The notes under the pieces were generated by a model that worked only from the letters and a program-made list of their open reading frames with translations, was not told where the DNA came from and ran no database searches. Below are positions 1 through 11,502 of a stretch of 64,000 nt of DNA, piece by piece. The stretch covers positions 4,762,501 to 4,826,500 of the forward strand of contig CAMRHE010000063.1 in the NCBI GenBank assembly GCA_947044405.1, read 5' to 3'. The DNA is from Leptodactylus fallax (taxonomy: Eukaryota; Chordata; Amphibia; Anura; Leptodactylidae). Both the position numbers and the translations under genes were made by a program. Numbering within the stretch: position 1 is the first letter of the stretch; every line of letters starts with the position of its first letter.

Positions 1-310
1 CGCCAACTGGACTCCTAAACTCTGAGTGAGAATAGAGTAAGATCAATAAATTATAAGCTATACTGAATCTTTTTCAACAAGCCTATATATTTATCTGCTC
101 AGCTGCTTCTACTCTTTGACATAAGGCTACATTTTCAATGTGGTAGGATCCCCTTAATTCATAAGTAATATATGTATTTTAACTATATCTTACAAGGCTT
201 GGTTCCAGTTTATCTTTAGAACCTGCTTTACAGTGACTGAGGTTTGGGTTGGGTTGACGTACTTGGCTCCAGGCCTTTGATGTTTAATTCCCTAAGTAAC
301 ATCTTGTATG
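1..310. other. Unassigned non-coding DNA
   Basis: AT-rich sequence with no supported gene, RNA or complete repeat. Open frames are short and have no codon-usage or domain signal. Confidence 0.5.
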
Positions 311-471
311 CATTGTTGGACTGAGGTTCCTTGGACGGGACAGATAAAAGGATTCCCGTTGCCCACAACCCCTATGACATAGACCATAGTACCCTTCAAA
401 TTTGTGGTCTTCTGCCTGACATGGGCCCACCTGAGGAACTTTTAGTTCTCAGATGAGCCAGTCTAACACTG
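311..471 (-). mobile_element. hAT-like short non-autonomous element, degraded copy
   Basis: The left end reads like CATTGTTGGACTGAGGTTCC and the right end is the complement of CAGTGTTAGACTGG, so imperfect CAGTG-type inverted ends close a 161-bp unit. Inside are GGGCCCACCTGAG and an 'AGTACCCTTCAAATTTG' block that recurs in the copies near 12.7, 26.5-26.9, 33.7 and 34.2 kb. CAGNG-type ends are known for hAT elements. The hAT label is an inference, because no clean 8-bp target duplication and no transposase are visible. Confidence 0.55.
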
Positions 472-611
472 ATAGGGTGCATAAAGCCAGAAAACATGGG
501 GATAGGTAGGAGGACAACAGAATATTGATACTGAAATGTACAGTTGAGGGTAGGTTGATGAATTGGTGATACTTGAATCAATAGATATAGTGAGGTCTAG
601 GGCTGTTGAGT

Positions 612-920
612 AGAAGTCGAGGAGTTGGGACAAGTTTTGGATGGGGTTGGAAAAAAGTTATTGACTCCGATTTTGGGTTTGGCTTCAAAATAAAATGTAA
701 TTATTGTAATTATACAATTATTCATATTATATAATTACTTAGATACATAGTTTATTACATATTTACCTCATAGGAATTCAGTCACCAGCTTATTAATAAA
801 TGATAGGAGCTTTACTACTTCAGACTGACCATGGCTGTCGGCCATTTATGAAGGAATCGGAGTCGGACTGTGGAAAAATAGAGGAGTCAGAGTGGGTGGT
901 TTGGCCTACTGACTCCACAA
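612..920. repeat. Dispersed repeat with GACTCCGA / GGAGTCGGAGT-type ends
   Basis: GTCGAGGAGTTGGGA and TTGACTCCGATTTTGGG occur on the left. GAATCGGAGTCGGACTG, GAGGAGTCAGAGTGG and CTACTGACTCCACAAT occur on the right, giving short inverted and direct copies of a GACTCCGA word around an AT-rich middle. The layout fits an old dispersed element. I recall similar ACTCCGACTCC-rich repeats in amphibian DNA but cannot name the family. Confidence 0.35.
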
Positions 921-1830
921 TTGGTGAGGTCAGCTGAGATCAGTACCGGAGATCTGTCAGGATACAGCATGATGGAGTAAACAGGGACATAGTCTAACAA
1001 GGGGCAAGTAATGGTGGTCAGGCAGAATGGGTATGTGGCAAAGTGTTGCCAGCTGAAGAGTAGCTATGCATGTTGGGTCAAAACTGGTTAGAAAACTACA
1101 CATGTAGGTAACTACAGAAATGAAAACCACTATAAATGGTACAGATTAGTCTTGACTCCTCAAAACCCCAATTTATTTACTCACTGTGCGACCACTACCT
1201 CTACACGCTCTATAGATACTAACTTGAGTTTTCTTAACACCTCAATCCAACCCCATCTGTCAATGTACTTATGCCACTCATGTTTTTTAGAACAACTTTC
1301 ATATGCCCATGAGCAATACAAAACTGAATATTGCAGAGAATGTTTCTAGTTTCCCAAAGCCAAGGATGACGCACAGCAGAGAAAAGAAGTTTTTTGGCTG
1401 TATTCAAAAAAAATCTTTAGCCGGCACATCTCTGCATGCTTCATTCTCCACGCCGATGTGTTCAAGTGTGCTTCACGGGTAACAAAGAAGTCAAGTTTTT
1501 CCTTCCTTGCTGTGTGTCACAAGAAGAGTTTCAGAGACTGCCCTAAGACAGTATGACAACTTACTCTGCAGAATACAAATGAGTAGTTATAAAACCTTAA
1601 TATGCTGCTCAAGGAACAATCGGTCTCAAGTCCAGAGCTTAGGAAAGGTAAATTTCTGAAAAGAGCTGCAAATATCATTCACACGTGCTATAAAGAGATT
1701 ATATGAATTTAGGAAAACATATCGGCTTTCATGCTAAAACAGTGTCACTATTGTCATTAGGTTGTGTCCAGTATAGCAGTCCACCCCCACTTGTGAAATA
1801 ACCCCTTTAACATCATTTCCTTAAATGAAT
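921..1830. other. Unassigned non-coding DNA
   Basis: No recognisable gene or complete repeat. The 65-codon frame at 1152-1349 has no domain and no splice or start context that would support it. Confidence 0.5.
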
Positions 1831-2208
1831 CTAAGGGTGGGTTCACACTTGCGCCCGGACTCCGTCCTCCGCCAGTCCAACCTAAATGTCGCAAAAAAGG
1901 ATAGGGAATGGATTGGAAAAGGTTTGAGACACATTGCTTAAAAACCCATTCACTTCTATGGGTTTTTAAAGCAATGCGTGGGTGTCCAATTGCACCCTCT
2001 ACTGGACTGTCCGACAGAAAAAAACGGCTTCGCTGCGTAGAGGGTGCAATCGGACACCCGCGCATTGCTTTAAAAACCCATAGAAGTGAATGGGTCTTCA
2101 AGTAATGCGTCTCAAACCTTTCCCAATCCATTCCCTATCCTTTTTTACGACATTTAAGTCGGATTCGCGACGGACGGAGTCCGGGCGCAAGTGTGAATCC
2201 ACCCTTAG
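1831..2208. mobile_element. Fold-back element, 378 bp (CTAAGGGTGG ends)
   Basis: The two halves are inverted copies of each other over nearly the full length. The left end CTAAGGGTGGGTTCACACTT pairs with a right end that differs by one base over the first 20. Inner pairs include GCGCCCGGACTCCGTCC, GGATAGGGAATGGATTGG, AACCCATTCACTTCTATGGG and GCACCCTCTAC. A short loop around CGACAGAAAAAAACGGCTTCG lies near 2010-2030. Two overlapping opposite-strand frames here (1757-2131 and 1908-2105) encode similar peptides only because the DNA is palindromic. No obvious target duplication was seen at the ends. Confidence 0.8.
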
Positions 2209-2284
2209 CTGCAATATTGGACAGCCTATGGACCTCAGTGGTGCTGTTTCTGAAAGAAAGCTTTCCTAATCTTGTACAACCTCT

Positions 2285-2554
2285 TTAATGGGAGTCTGTC
2301 ACCTCCAGATAGATAGGTTGCGGTCTCCTGAATCAAACAGTGTTTCCCCCTTGTGAATCGCTGCCTCTTTTGCCATGACATCAATGTTTTTGATGATGTG
2401 CTAATGTGCTCTGAGGAGAAACAAGGGCATTGCCACTTAACTCTTTGGAGCAATGGCAACACCCTCATTGCTCCAAAGAGTTCATTTGTGTATTGATCAA
2501 AACAGCGATATCTCAGCAACGGAGGCAGCGATTCACAAGGGGAAAAGGCTTTAA
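2285..2554. mobile_element. T2-like MITE (TTAA ends) with inner palindrome
   Basis: It begins TTTAATGGGAGTCTGTCACC and ends at TTAA 2551-2554. Inverted arms pair CCCCCTTGTGAATCGCTGCC near 2347-2366 with the complementary GGCAGCGATTCACAAGGGG near 2524-2542. A second pair, AACTCTTTGGAGCAATG and CATTGCTCCAAAGAGTT, forms a central hairpin at about 2439-2482. TTAA flanks and GGG-starting ends fit the T2 MITE group known in Xenopus. The element is probably non-autonomous. Confidence 0.6.
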
Positions 2555-2900
2555 GGGACTAAGACTGGACAAAATCCGGCAAGGGGTTGAAGGGAGAAAG
2601 GCATACTTACCTATTAAATCCACTGCCGATCCAGCACTTCTACTTTGCCAATTTTTGTTTACTTGGTTGCAGCTATTATGTGTTCATCTACATGCAACTG
2701 ACACTGACCGTGGTTAGCTTTAGTATTGTTGAGTCATACACCCATGACGCCGGTCATGTGCTCGAAGTAAAGGACTGACAAGGGACACCAGACCAGAGGT
2801 GCTGGAATGGCAGGGGATTTAGCAACTAAGTAGCGTAATGGGTCTTGTGCCTTCTCCCACCTTGGCTAGAGTTTTTCCAATCTCAGACAACCCCTGTAAT
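2551..2900. mobile_element. Second TTAA-ended fold-back MITE, abutting the previous one
   Basis: The left end (TTTAAGGGACTAAGACTGGA) aligns with the complement of the right end (ACAACCCCTGTAAT). Inner arms pair ATTAAATCCACTGCCGATCC near 2612 with GGAATGGCAGGGGATTT near 2806. It uses the same TTAA (2551-2554) as the right border of the neighbouring element, so the two sit end to end with one shared target site. Confidence 0.5.
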
Positions 2901-4310
2901 ATTTTTGGAGGTTCTCTAAGGTAGACATATGGGCAATTCTGGACTATTGGAGAACACTACAGTTCTCTCTACCCAGCCTGGAATAGCTTCAATATTACAA
3001 TATTTCTTCTCGGTTTTAACTAGTGGAGCAGTTTATGTTTTAAGACTTTCCTGGTGTTGCAGAGAAGTTGGCATTGACTGACACTTTGCATCATACTCTG
3101 CTCAATCTTACCTGGCATGGTGTGACAGGCTTGCCACCTGCCCAGCTTCATCAGTGTCTCCGAGAAGAGCTCTAGTGATCAAAGCCTGTTTAACATCCTT
3201 CTACTAAACTTTTTTTTTTTTCCGATACAAAATTTCACCGTGGACCCAGTAGGAGGAAATTTATTTTACTACTATCAATAGATGCATGATTCATTATCAT
3301 GTACAGGTATCTCTGAGGAAATCATAGTCAATCAAGTACCCCGCAGATACCATAAAAAGTGGAGCATGCTACTTGAAATTTTATTTTAGTCCTGCACTGC
3401 ACAGTAGGAATTTGGGAAACATGTTTTGTGACGGTGATGCTTTAGCAAAGCCTTGTAGAGAGGGCTGTATTATAGGGTTAAAACAGTTGAGTAATGTTAC
3501 AACCGGTCAATGTGGCTATCGGTAAGATGAATGCTTTTCACGAGGAACCTTTGTTGAAGGAAAGTAGACTTTGTTTACATGAAATCCCTAGAGAAACCAT
3601 TGACCAGTTTACTTTGCATTAATGGGATCGGTACGGAGCCAAGATCAACGTCCAGAGACTGTATTGTAAGAAGTTATGTTAGTAAGTTAGAGCACTTCTC
3701 AGGTCATTCCCATGATGAGAATCTTTGACATTCCCATCAGTCTTGTCTGAAGGGTTCTGGGAACTGGAATCTCTACTCATATCCTGATGTAATGGCTTCT
3801 GGTTAGTGTTCTAATACTTATAGGTTTCCATAACTTCCATCAGTTTGAATGTAGAAGTAGCCACATGTGCGTCACCATCTGAAAATAGACATTCTAGTCC
3901 CCTGGACCACTTGTTTCCAGGAAATGTTGCAATGCACCAGTGATGTTCCGTCCACCAAAATTAATGAAAGACCTATGACTTGTAGAAGACATTTTGGGAC
4001 CAAATTGATTTAGGAATTTAATGTTCAGAAACATTGTTACGTTAACTGTACCCGACACTTTAACTATAGTTGGAGTGAATTTCCTCCCTGAAGACCACCT
4101 CATTGAGTAGACCATCCCTTTATCTAAATCAATCAGCCATAAAAGAAAAACCACGTTCTTAGTATTATATAGATTCCTTTCATGTCAGCACAATAGTAAC
4201 ATGGCCCTCACAAGTTCCTTGGCACTAAGACATTAGCAGCAAATAATTTATAGGGAACCTGCCAGCTGGTGTAGGGTCCACTAAACCATCAGCATGTCAT
4301 TGAAGGGTTA
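2901..4310. other. Unassigned non-coding DNA
   Basis: Mixed-composition sequence without a supportable gene. It contains a T11 run near 3211. The 86-codon minus frame at 3894-4154 shows no domain. Confidence 0.5.
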
Positions 4311-4642
4311 TTCCCATCTCAGTACAATGGTAAAATGGGAATAACTGCACTCCGTCGTGACTCCTATGGCCTGGACATATGGGAACAGCCCAGTAGTGCT
4401 GCTCTATGCTGTTTCTGTACCTCCCATAGATAAATATGGGAACTGTGGAAACAACTTAGAACAGTGTCACAGTTACAAAAACACTGTAGCTAGATGTGCT
4501 ACAATGTTTCTGTAGCTCCCATTCTCCTCAATTGGAGTCATGGAAAAAGGATAGAGCACCAATGCTTGGCAGTTCCTCTAAGTCCCAGCTGTAGTGGTAA
4601 AGATGGGGGGCAGTCATTCCCATCTCAGCAGTGATAACCCTG
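4311..4642. mobile_element. Degraded fold-back element with GGGTTATYCC ends
   Basis: The left end is TGAAGGGTTATTCCCATCTC; the right end is the complement of ACAGGGTTATCACTGCTGAG. ATGGGAATAACTGC (left) pairs with GCAGTCATTCCCAT (right). The middle carries several variants of TGTTTCTGTAGCTCCCAT. It is probably an old non-autonomous DNA transposon of about 330 bp. The family is not identified. Confidence 0.45.
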
Positions 4643-6329
4643 TAAGTAGCTGCAATTTAGGGTCCCAAACCACTGTAACATACCGCCACCCATCACTGAC
4701 ATCTGTAGAAATTAATGTCTGAAGAGACCTTGGGTCCACTCACTTGAGTCCACTCAGGAATTCCGGCATATGGGCTGCATGTTGGGTGCATGCACAAAGA
4801 AGTGAGTTGTAGTGACCGTGACTTCACTACGCACAATGCCCATGCACCAGGATGTGGGACAGTATGTTACAGAAGCTTGGGACCCTTCAACTTTTTGTTG
4901 TTTAACCATTGCTAAAACATATTATCCTGCTGAACGCATCCCCTGCCATTAGAGAACACCCTTGCCTTGTTCTGTACCAGCACCATGTTTGAACCAACTA
5001 CTAGGAAATACCATATAAGTATATTTCAGATCTTGGATCAGAGACCATACATCGCTTTATAAAAGCTAAAAACAGGATATTTTTGTTTTATTAAGAAGGA
5101 AGTATATACTTATGGTACTTTTCCAAAATAGGTGCTTGATGTAAAATGGTTTTCCATTTTTCCATTTCCATTTCTGAGTCATACTCAGGAAAATCTTTAA
5201 AATCACTTGTTTAGTCCAGCAGGTATGGAGATATGAACCTTCAAGACCACCAATGCAATAGGCTGTGACTGTCTCAAGTACTGCACTTAGCAGGCTAGTG
5301 AGTTGTGACTGCCGCCGTAGAACATACTCCCCCAGTTTCCCACATAAGCACCACTTACACTGCTCACTAACCTCCTAGTGACACTGATATCAGGCCGGGT
5401 TAATACCATTCCAAACACTAGTTCTGAATATCCCAGAAATTGCTCAGTGCACGCTCTGAAAGGCAGATTTTAACCTTTAATGCCTTGAAATTTGGCCAAC
5501 ATTTAGTGCTGCAATTTACAAAAGTGCATACCTTGGCTTGTCCTCTGTCATTCTGCCAAGTTTTATAATCTTCCACTTAGTCTTCTCTTTTTTATTAAGT
5601 TTACGGTTGTTTCACTTGTTAAAATTGTGTTTTTGTAAGTTTTTGCTTATGATAAACACTGTGGGAAACCATAATTATGGACGTGTCAGGAAAGGGCGTT
5701 GATGGGGACAGTAGGACCTTCACTAATTCATAAAGCCGAGGGGCCGCTGTGCTCTTTAGAGTGGCGAAACCCCTTCGTGCCTTGATTGGAGTGGCACTAC
5801 CACTAACATTTCCAATGATTGCACCTATTTTCATAGATAAACCCTATTGTGCATGTTTTACAGTCTATACCATTTGCTACTAGTCAACATATTTTTCACA
5901 GTATGTTTTATTTTGCTCTTCAACTAACTTAAATTGCATGAAAAATGGTGAAAAAATCTTTTTGAGTTTCTCTCGTTGACCCAGGTCATAATGGAACTGG
6001 TGAAGTGTCCCAGGGAATCATGACATACAAGAGAATCAGTATTTTAGGCCATCTATAATACAGCCATGCTATATATTACGGTCTCTTTTATGGCTATAAT
6101 ACTTGAGCTTTTGCGGTTACACTGAGCCAAACTTACATTAGCATAGAACCTTCCAGCAGATCCACATGATATTCAGTTCTTGCAAACCGTGATAAGGACT
6201 CTATCATGCAGCCATATCATGGTCGTCTTAAACAGACCCTAGAGGAACCAATATGAACTTGATCCCCTTTTTTCAGTGGTCTCAGTGAAAAAGATTTGCT
6301 CCATAGTCCTCTACATCCCTTAGTTCTGT
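4643..6329. other. Unassigned non-coding DNA
   Basis: No gene, RNA or clear repeat seen. The 71-codon minus frame at 5619-5834 is unsupported. Confidence 0.5.
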
Positions 6330-7250
6330 GCTAGGATTTATTGGAAAAAAAATGGAGTTTGCACCCATGGTGGCTAGGGAGTTAAGTTATTCTCCATTTT
6401 TTTGGCTTGGTGATTTAGTGTTTGTATTTTTTAGAGAAATGATCTTTAGATCTCTACAGCTGATATTTCTACACTTTATGAAGGTTTACTGAAAAGGATG
6501 ATCCCAATGAAACTGTGTTTGCACCCATATAAACTAGGGAGCTAAGTTCTTTTTTACTGTTTTGACTTGTTGTTAAATCCTTTCTTGGGACAAGAAATGG
6601 TCTCTCGCAACATTTCATTCTGCAGTCAATGAGGGTTTGCTGAAAATTACATGATCCTGGTGAAATAGGGTTTACACCCCTGTGAGCCAGGGAGCTAAAT
6701 CCTTTTCCACCATTTTGAAGTTTTTTTATTTATTTTTTTTTTAAGTTTTTTTAAATTTAAAGTTATTTAAGTAAATTATAAGTTATTTTCCACTATTTTG
6801 CTGTTTTAGTCCATTTATCGAACAAGCAATAATCCCTAGTTTTCTGCATCTTTTATTTCTGCACTTGATGAAGGTTTGCTGAAAATGATATGATGCCAAA
6901 TAAAATGGCAGTTGCACCTATGGAAGCTAGAGAGCTAAATTCTTTTCAGTGTTTTTGCCTTGACATTTAAGCCTTTTCTTAGAAAAATTGATGATTTCTA
7001 GATTTCTTCAGCTAATATTTCTATACCGGATGAGGATTTACTGAATATGGTGATCCCAAAGTAACAAAGATTGCACCCATGAAGCCTAGGGAGCTAAGTT
7101 CTTTTCTACTGTCTTGCCTTTCTGTTTTAGTCCTTTAATGAAAAAAGACTAGTTCCCTGCACTTACTGAAAATGACATGATCTTCCGGAAATGGAGTCTT
7201 GGAGAAAAGGGGGCTAAGTTTTTTTCCAGAGTATTGCCTTGGAATTGTTA
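6330..7250. repeat. Diverged tandem repeat, unit about 160 bp, five to six copies
   Basis: A phrase of the type 'GTTTGCACCCATG...CTAGGGAGCTAAGTTCTTTT' recurs with its GCACCC (or variant) at 6361, 6521, 6674, 6914 and 7073; a sixth weak copy lies near 7190-7210. Spacings are 160, 153, 240 and 159 bp. Each unit also has a 'TTTCTGCACTTGATGAAGGTTTGCTGAAAATGATATGAT'-like half. The long third interval is explained by an AT-rich insert at about 6718-6795. Copies differ by many substitutions, so the array is old. It shares no sequence with the 43-bp satellite at 40-57 kb. Confidence 0.75.
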
Positions 7251-8310
7251 ACAAAAAAAAAAGTTTACAAAAAGGAGAGAGAGTCCTAGTGTAGCTCAAA
7301 AATCTAGCTGGTTCTTGCAAGCGCATCTCCACTCTCCCATTTCTTTGTAGAAGAGTCTTGTATCATTTCTTTCCTCTTACCATTCCTTTTAGGAAATTGT
7401 CATGGTTTAGCCAACCCTGCCACCCTAGTGTGTTCACTTTACAGTGCCTACGACTATGGAGAGTCCTTTGCAGGTCACTCGATTGATGGTGAAGGAGATA
7501 GGCCAACCTGAGATTTAGTCCCTTTATTTATGGCTTTGATAACCACATGGGCTACTGTAATAATACAGTTTTTGCCATTTGCCCAGTTCATGATACAGGT
7601 TGTTGCCATTAATGGCTCTAGGTCCTTAACCAATAAGCATCCCCATCAAAAACTTTCAAAAATATTTTTTGTCTATGACTAGCTGTAATGGCATATGTTT
7701 TCCTTTTTGTGGTTGCCCTTTTTTAGAAGATGCTCAGCCATTCCAGTGATCACAATGTCTGCTCAAACCAGCTGGATACAATCCAGGTTGACGCGTCTCA
7801 GGGTATAGTAATACATTCATTCTAATATACTCTATTATAACAGCAAATAGCCATTTGTATTAAACTTCCTTCTAATTTTTCTATCCTCCCCATGTAGCAA
7901 TCATGGCGATAAAAAAAGTCAACAACGCATTTGCAGTTGGGTTTAAATCACTGCTCGAGACAGATCGGCACGTATTTTATTAGAATAGCAAGAATATATG
8001 TATTTATTATACGTCTGACAAGTGGCACAGTACCAGTAATTAAAATCTCTGATGATAAATTCAGAATACATTTCTAACACGCAGATGAAAATCAACAGCG
8101 CTCAGTCTCAGAAATGATGGCTCGCTCCCTGCTGGATGCCAGAAAATACTTAGTAAAGACTATTTACACTCAGCTAAGAAAAAAACACTTGGCTTACCCA
8201 GTGGGGACTGTGTACTTTAATATTTAGATACACTGCGATGAGGGTCACAAAACTTCAGACACATACAAGCAAGTTTTGGTTGACTTGAGGAACTTGCTGT
8301 GTACTTGATA
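7251..8310. other. Apparently single-copy non-coding DNA
   Basis: No gene recognised. From about 7850 to 8110 the sequence is AT-rich and lacks the terminal words of the local repeat families, so it may be unique DNA. Nothing in it identifies a regulatory function. Confidence 0.4.
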
Positions 8311-8571
8311 TTAAAGGGGTTGTACATGCAAGCTACCTTTGCCGCACGTGACTAGTGACTTACTCATTTTCGTTACCGGGTCCTTTCCAGCCACCACTAA
8401 GGCCAGTCAGTGTGGCACAGGACTTCTGGCAGCAATGGCATAGCATATATGTACCTGAACGCACAGCGACCGCGGACACCGAAGCACCAACAGCAGGTGA
8501 ATATGATTTTTTTATGTTACATCTTCCCTGGCATTCTCTGTGACTTGTCCAATTCCTGTACAACTCCTTGA
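8311..8571. mobile_element. T2-like MITE, 261 bp
   Basis: The left end TTAAAGGGGTTGTACATG is the inverted counterpart of the right end CCTGTACAACTCCTTGAA. The right TTAA has decayed to TTGA. The overlapping opposite frames here (8355-8543 plus, 8360-8602 minus) are by-products. Confidence 0.65.
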
Positions 8572-8633
8572 AATGTATACACCACCCAAAAAAAAGGTGC
8601 AAAAATAAAAAAAATAAATAAAAACAGTATACC

Positions 8634-9440
8634 TTAAAGGAGTTGTCACGTTATGGACACTTATTCCCTATTCACAGGACAGGGGATAAGATATAAGTGT
8701 CTGATCACTGGGGCTCGGTTGCCTAGTCCCCCTGTGATCAGGAGGACAGGGGACCGAAAGTCCCCTTAAAGGGGTATTCCCATCTCAAGAATCCTATCTT
8801 TACTGCTAGCTTATGTAAATTGAAGAGTTTTCCTAAATATATTACTTTAGCAATGCTGCTTTGTTTTCCTGCTATGTGAAATTGTTCCTCCCATTGTTTA
8901 GACAGCGTTTCCATGGAGCCGGACCTGTGTGATAAGACAGGACAGGTGATGTCACTCACTACTTTCACTGTTATCTAGTTCAGCTAATTGCAGTTTGCTG
9001 ATAAAGCTTTGTCTGTTATCTCTCTTTGTAAACACACAGATAACACTGAGTCTGTTCTCTAGAAGCATGTGCATATTATTTTATCTTCATTTATATTAGA
9101 TTTCTAGTAATCATAATAAGTATTGTGATACTTCATAGTGTCCTGTTCAGCAAGCTGGGGGGGGATACAGGAAGTGAGAAGAAGAGACATCAGGCAAAGC
9201 TGCTGAAACAGGGAAATTGGAAAACCCCTTTAAGGTCTCCTTGTGAATGCCGTGACCAGCACTCCATTTACTTCTATGATGCCACGGGCGCTGCCAGAGA
9301 TTGCAGTTCCAGCATCCTGATAGAAGTGAATGGAGTGCCGATCCCATATCCTCCTGATCACTGCGGGACCCAGCAATCAGACACTTATCCCTTGTCCTGT
9401 AGATAGGGGATAAGTGTCCATAATGGGACAGCCAGTTTAA
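8634..9440. mobile_element. TTAA-ended MITE interrupted by another MITE (outer element)
   Basis: Left part 8634-8769: TTAAAGGAGTTGTCACGTTATGGACACTTAT. Right part 9234-9440 ends GATAAGTGTCCATAATGGGACAGCCAGTTTAA. These are inverted copies, with GATCAGGAGGA / TCCTCCTGATC also pairing further in. Without the insertion the element would be about 343 bp. An internal ACTCCATTTACTTCTATG / CATAGAAGTGAATGGAGT-type inverted pair sits in the right part. Confidence 0.75.
8766..9233. mobile_element. T2-like MITE inserted into the outer MITE (inner element, 468 bp)
   Basis: The element is bounded by TTAA on both sides: CCTTAAAGGGGTATTCCC on the left and AAAACCCCTTTAAGG on the right. The flanking halves together form the outer element at 8634-9440, so this insertion is younger than its host. 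The inverted ends are short (AGGGGT / ACCCCT). The interior is unrelated to the outer element. Confidence 0.75.
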
Positions 9441-11171
9441 GTTCTTAGCCTCCAACCGATCTGATATTGATAGCCTATCCTAACAGCCATAAAAATCCCT
9501 TTAACAATAGAAGGCATACTGCTCCAGTCATTGTGCCGCATAAAAGGGCCATCCATAATGCTTCCATAACTCAGTCAATTAAAATTGTCTGACATAGGGA
9601 ATGGCATGACTTGACAGCTGCCATAGTGCCAACGTTTTACAATCTAGTTTCTAGGTTCATATATGGTGCTACGGCAGCATGTCCATAGCAACCAGTCTGT
9701 CTCACTTCCTCAGGCCCTGAGCTAAAGGCCAGATTGGCACTGAGTTAACTAGCTTAAGACAGGGAATGAGTACTTGGCATTACATGAAACTACTTTCCTC
9801 TACGTGATACTGCCATATCAATAAGATTTTGTAAAACTACTATAATTCGCCCACGCACACAATGCAGATGGCACTTACCACGTTTACGAAATATTTTTGT
9901 CCAGATCTGTCACCAGCTACTTGTACAAATGATCTTCTCTGCGTTTCCTTTCAAGATTATTTTTCTATTAGGAGGGAAATTAGTGACATCCATTCTGACA
10001 GCGGAAAGACAGAAAGAGAGGGTTATTACCATTATACCGACATCAACCGAAAGGTGATGATAGACATTGCTATTTGGCTAAAAGACAAAGATTGTAATAC
10101 GGATATTCATACTATATTCAATTTTCCCCATCAGAATAGATTTCATGGCAGAAGACTTCCTTTATGAAGCCGGTGACAATCTTGGGTCTCTTTGAGGGGA
10201 ATCCTACAAGGTTTTGTTGCGCCATACGGAATTAATTTGGTCTTTTCTACCGGTGCAATTGAATCATTACACTTCAGTTTGAGAAGAACAAATCTAGGCA
10301 ATTTAGCAGACAACCGAGACATAGTGTAAAAGTATTTATGTAGTGTGTTAGCGTGGCACCAGGGTCCATTTGTCACTGTCTCCGGGAAGTGTGTCTATCC
10401 CAAGCTCTGTGAAAGGGCTTATAAAGAACAGCCAAGAAGGTGCGCACCTTTCAAAGATCAGTGTGCCATTTAGAGAAATGTACCTTGTTGTCTCTGCAGA
10501 CCATTTATATTCCTGACTGCTCTGCACCTTGGTATAAATGCAGAGATTGGCAGGGGTACACTGCTGGAGAGGGGGAGGGGTGTCGGTGGAGACGTGTACT
10601 TCAGTTCTCGGCTAGGGCAATAAATAGTCTACAGAAATAAATACTAACTCCGAGCCCTATTTAGTGACTGTAGTTTTGTGTCTCTGATTAAGATCTGCAA
10701 TTTTCCTCTGATTCATGGGCGCCGTTCAGGCGTTTGTAAACGTGTGAATCATTCGGCACATTGGGTCAGGTTGCTCATTATTCTCAGGACTTGCTAAATC
10801 TTCGGTTCTGTGTTATCACACGATGGCTGGATGGGAATGCTTCAGTGTGTGCTTGATAGAATGTATCTAGTTTGTATTTGATGGTAGAGATCATAAACAT
10901 GCAAAACATGAGTATCCCTTTAAGGCGGTCAACTATTTGAGGACAATTTAGAGCCAAAAAAATGCTGAAAATAGTCTGCATTTCACCAGTCTTACATTGC
11001 ACCTTATAGCTGCTAACCTGTCCATCTTTTCATGGGTAGTATGTGAAAAATGAGGTCATTATGGGCCTGTCTGGGCATCTAATGATCAAATTTTTCATGG
11101 ACTGTTTGCAAAAATCTTGCTACTTACCAACTACGTTCAGCTACTACTGTCTTTATATGGGTCATAATCGC
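9441..11171. other. Unassigned non-coding DNA with small repeat remnants
   Basis: Right-end scraps of TTAA elements occur near 9500 (ATCCCTTTAAC) and 10914 (TATCCCTTTAAGG). The 101-codon plus frame at 9862-10167 has no recognisable domain. No gene is called. Confidence 0.45.
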
Positions 11172-11252
11172 TTAAAGGGAATGTGTCATGTATTTAAGTT
11201 GTTAATTAATTTACTGGAAGTATACAGATGGGAAAAATGTTTTAGATGTTTT
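11172..11252 (+). mobile_element. Left-end fragment of a T2-like MITE
   Basis: Starts TTAAAGGGAATGTGTCATG, a T2-type end. No matching right end is visible; the fragment is cut by the next element at 11253. Confidence 0.45.
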
Positions 11253-11502
11253 TTAAAGGGGTTTTCTTCTTTCCCCTCCGCCCTCATAGTTTTTCATACT
11301 GATGAACTGTCCAGAGGATCAAGGAGCCAAAAGTTATAGAGACAGAAGCAGCTCTGTTCCTATTATTACTTGAATAGGAGCCCACTTGCATCCGACTCCA
11401 GTAAGTAATTGATCGGAGTAGGGTCTGGTTGTCAGACCCCCACCAATCAGATAGTCCTGATCTATTCTTTGAACACTAGGGGGGACTGAAAAACCCCTTT
11501 AA
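11253..11502. mobile_element. T2-like MITE, 250 bp
   Basis: TTAAAGGGGTTTTCTTC on the left and TGAAAAACCCCTTTAA on the right are inverted ends with TTAA at both borders. The interior includes GGTCTGGTTGTCAGACCCCC, a word seen in similar form in the elements at 13153 and 62440. Confidence 0.75.

Noticed and set aside
1757..2131. 124-codon minus frame and its 65-codon plus partner, similar peptides on both strands
   Set aside because: The fold-back element at 1831-2208 reads nearly the same on both strands. No domain is present.
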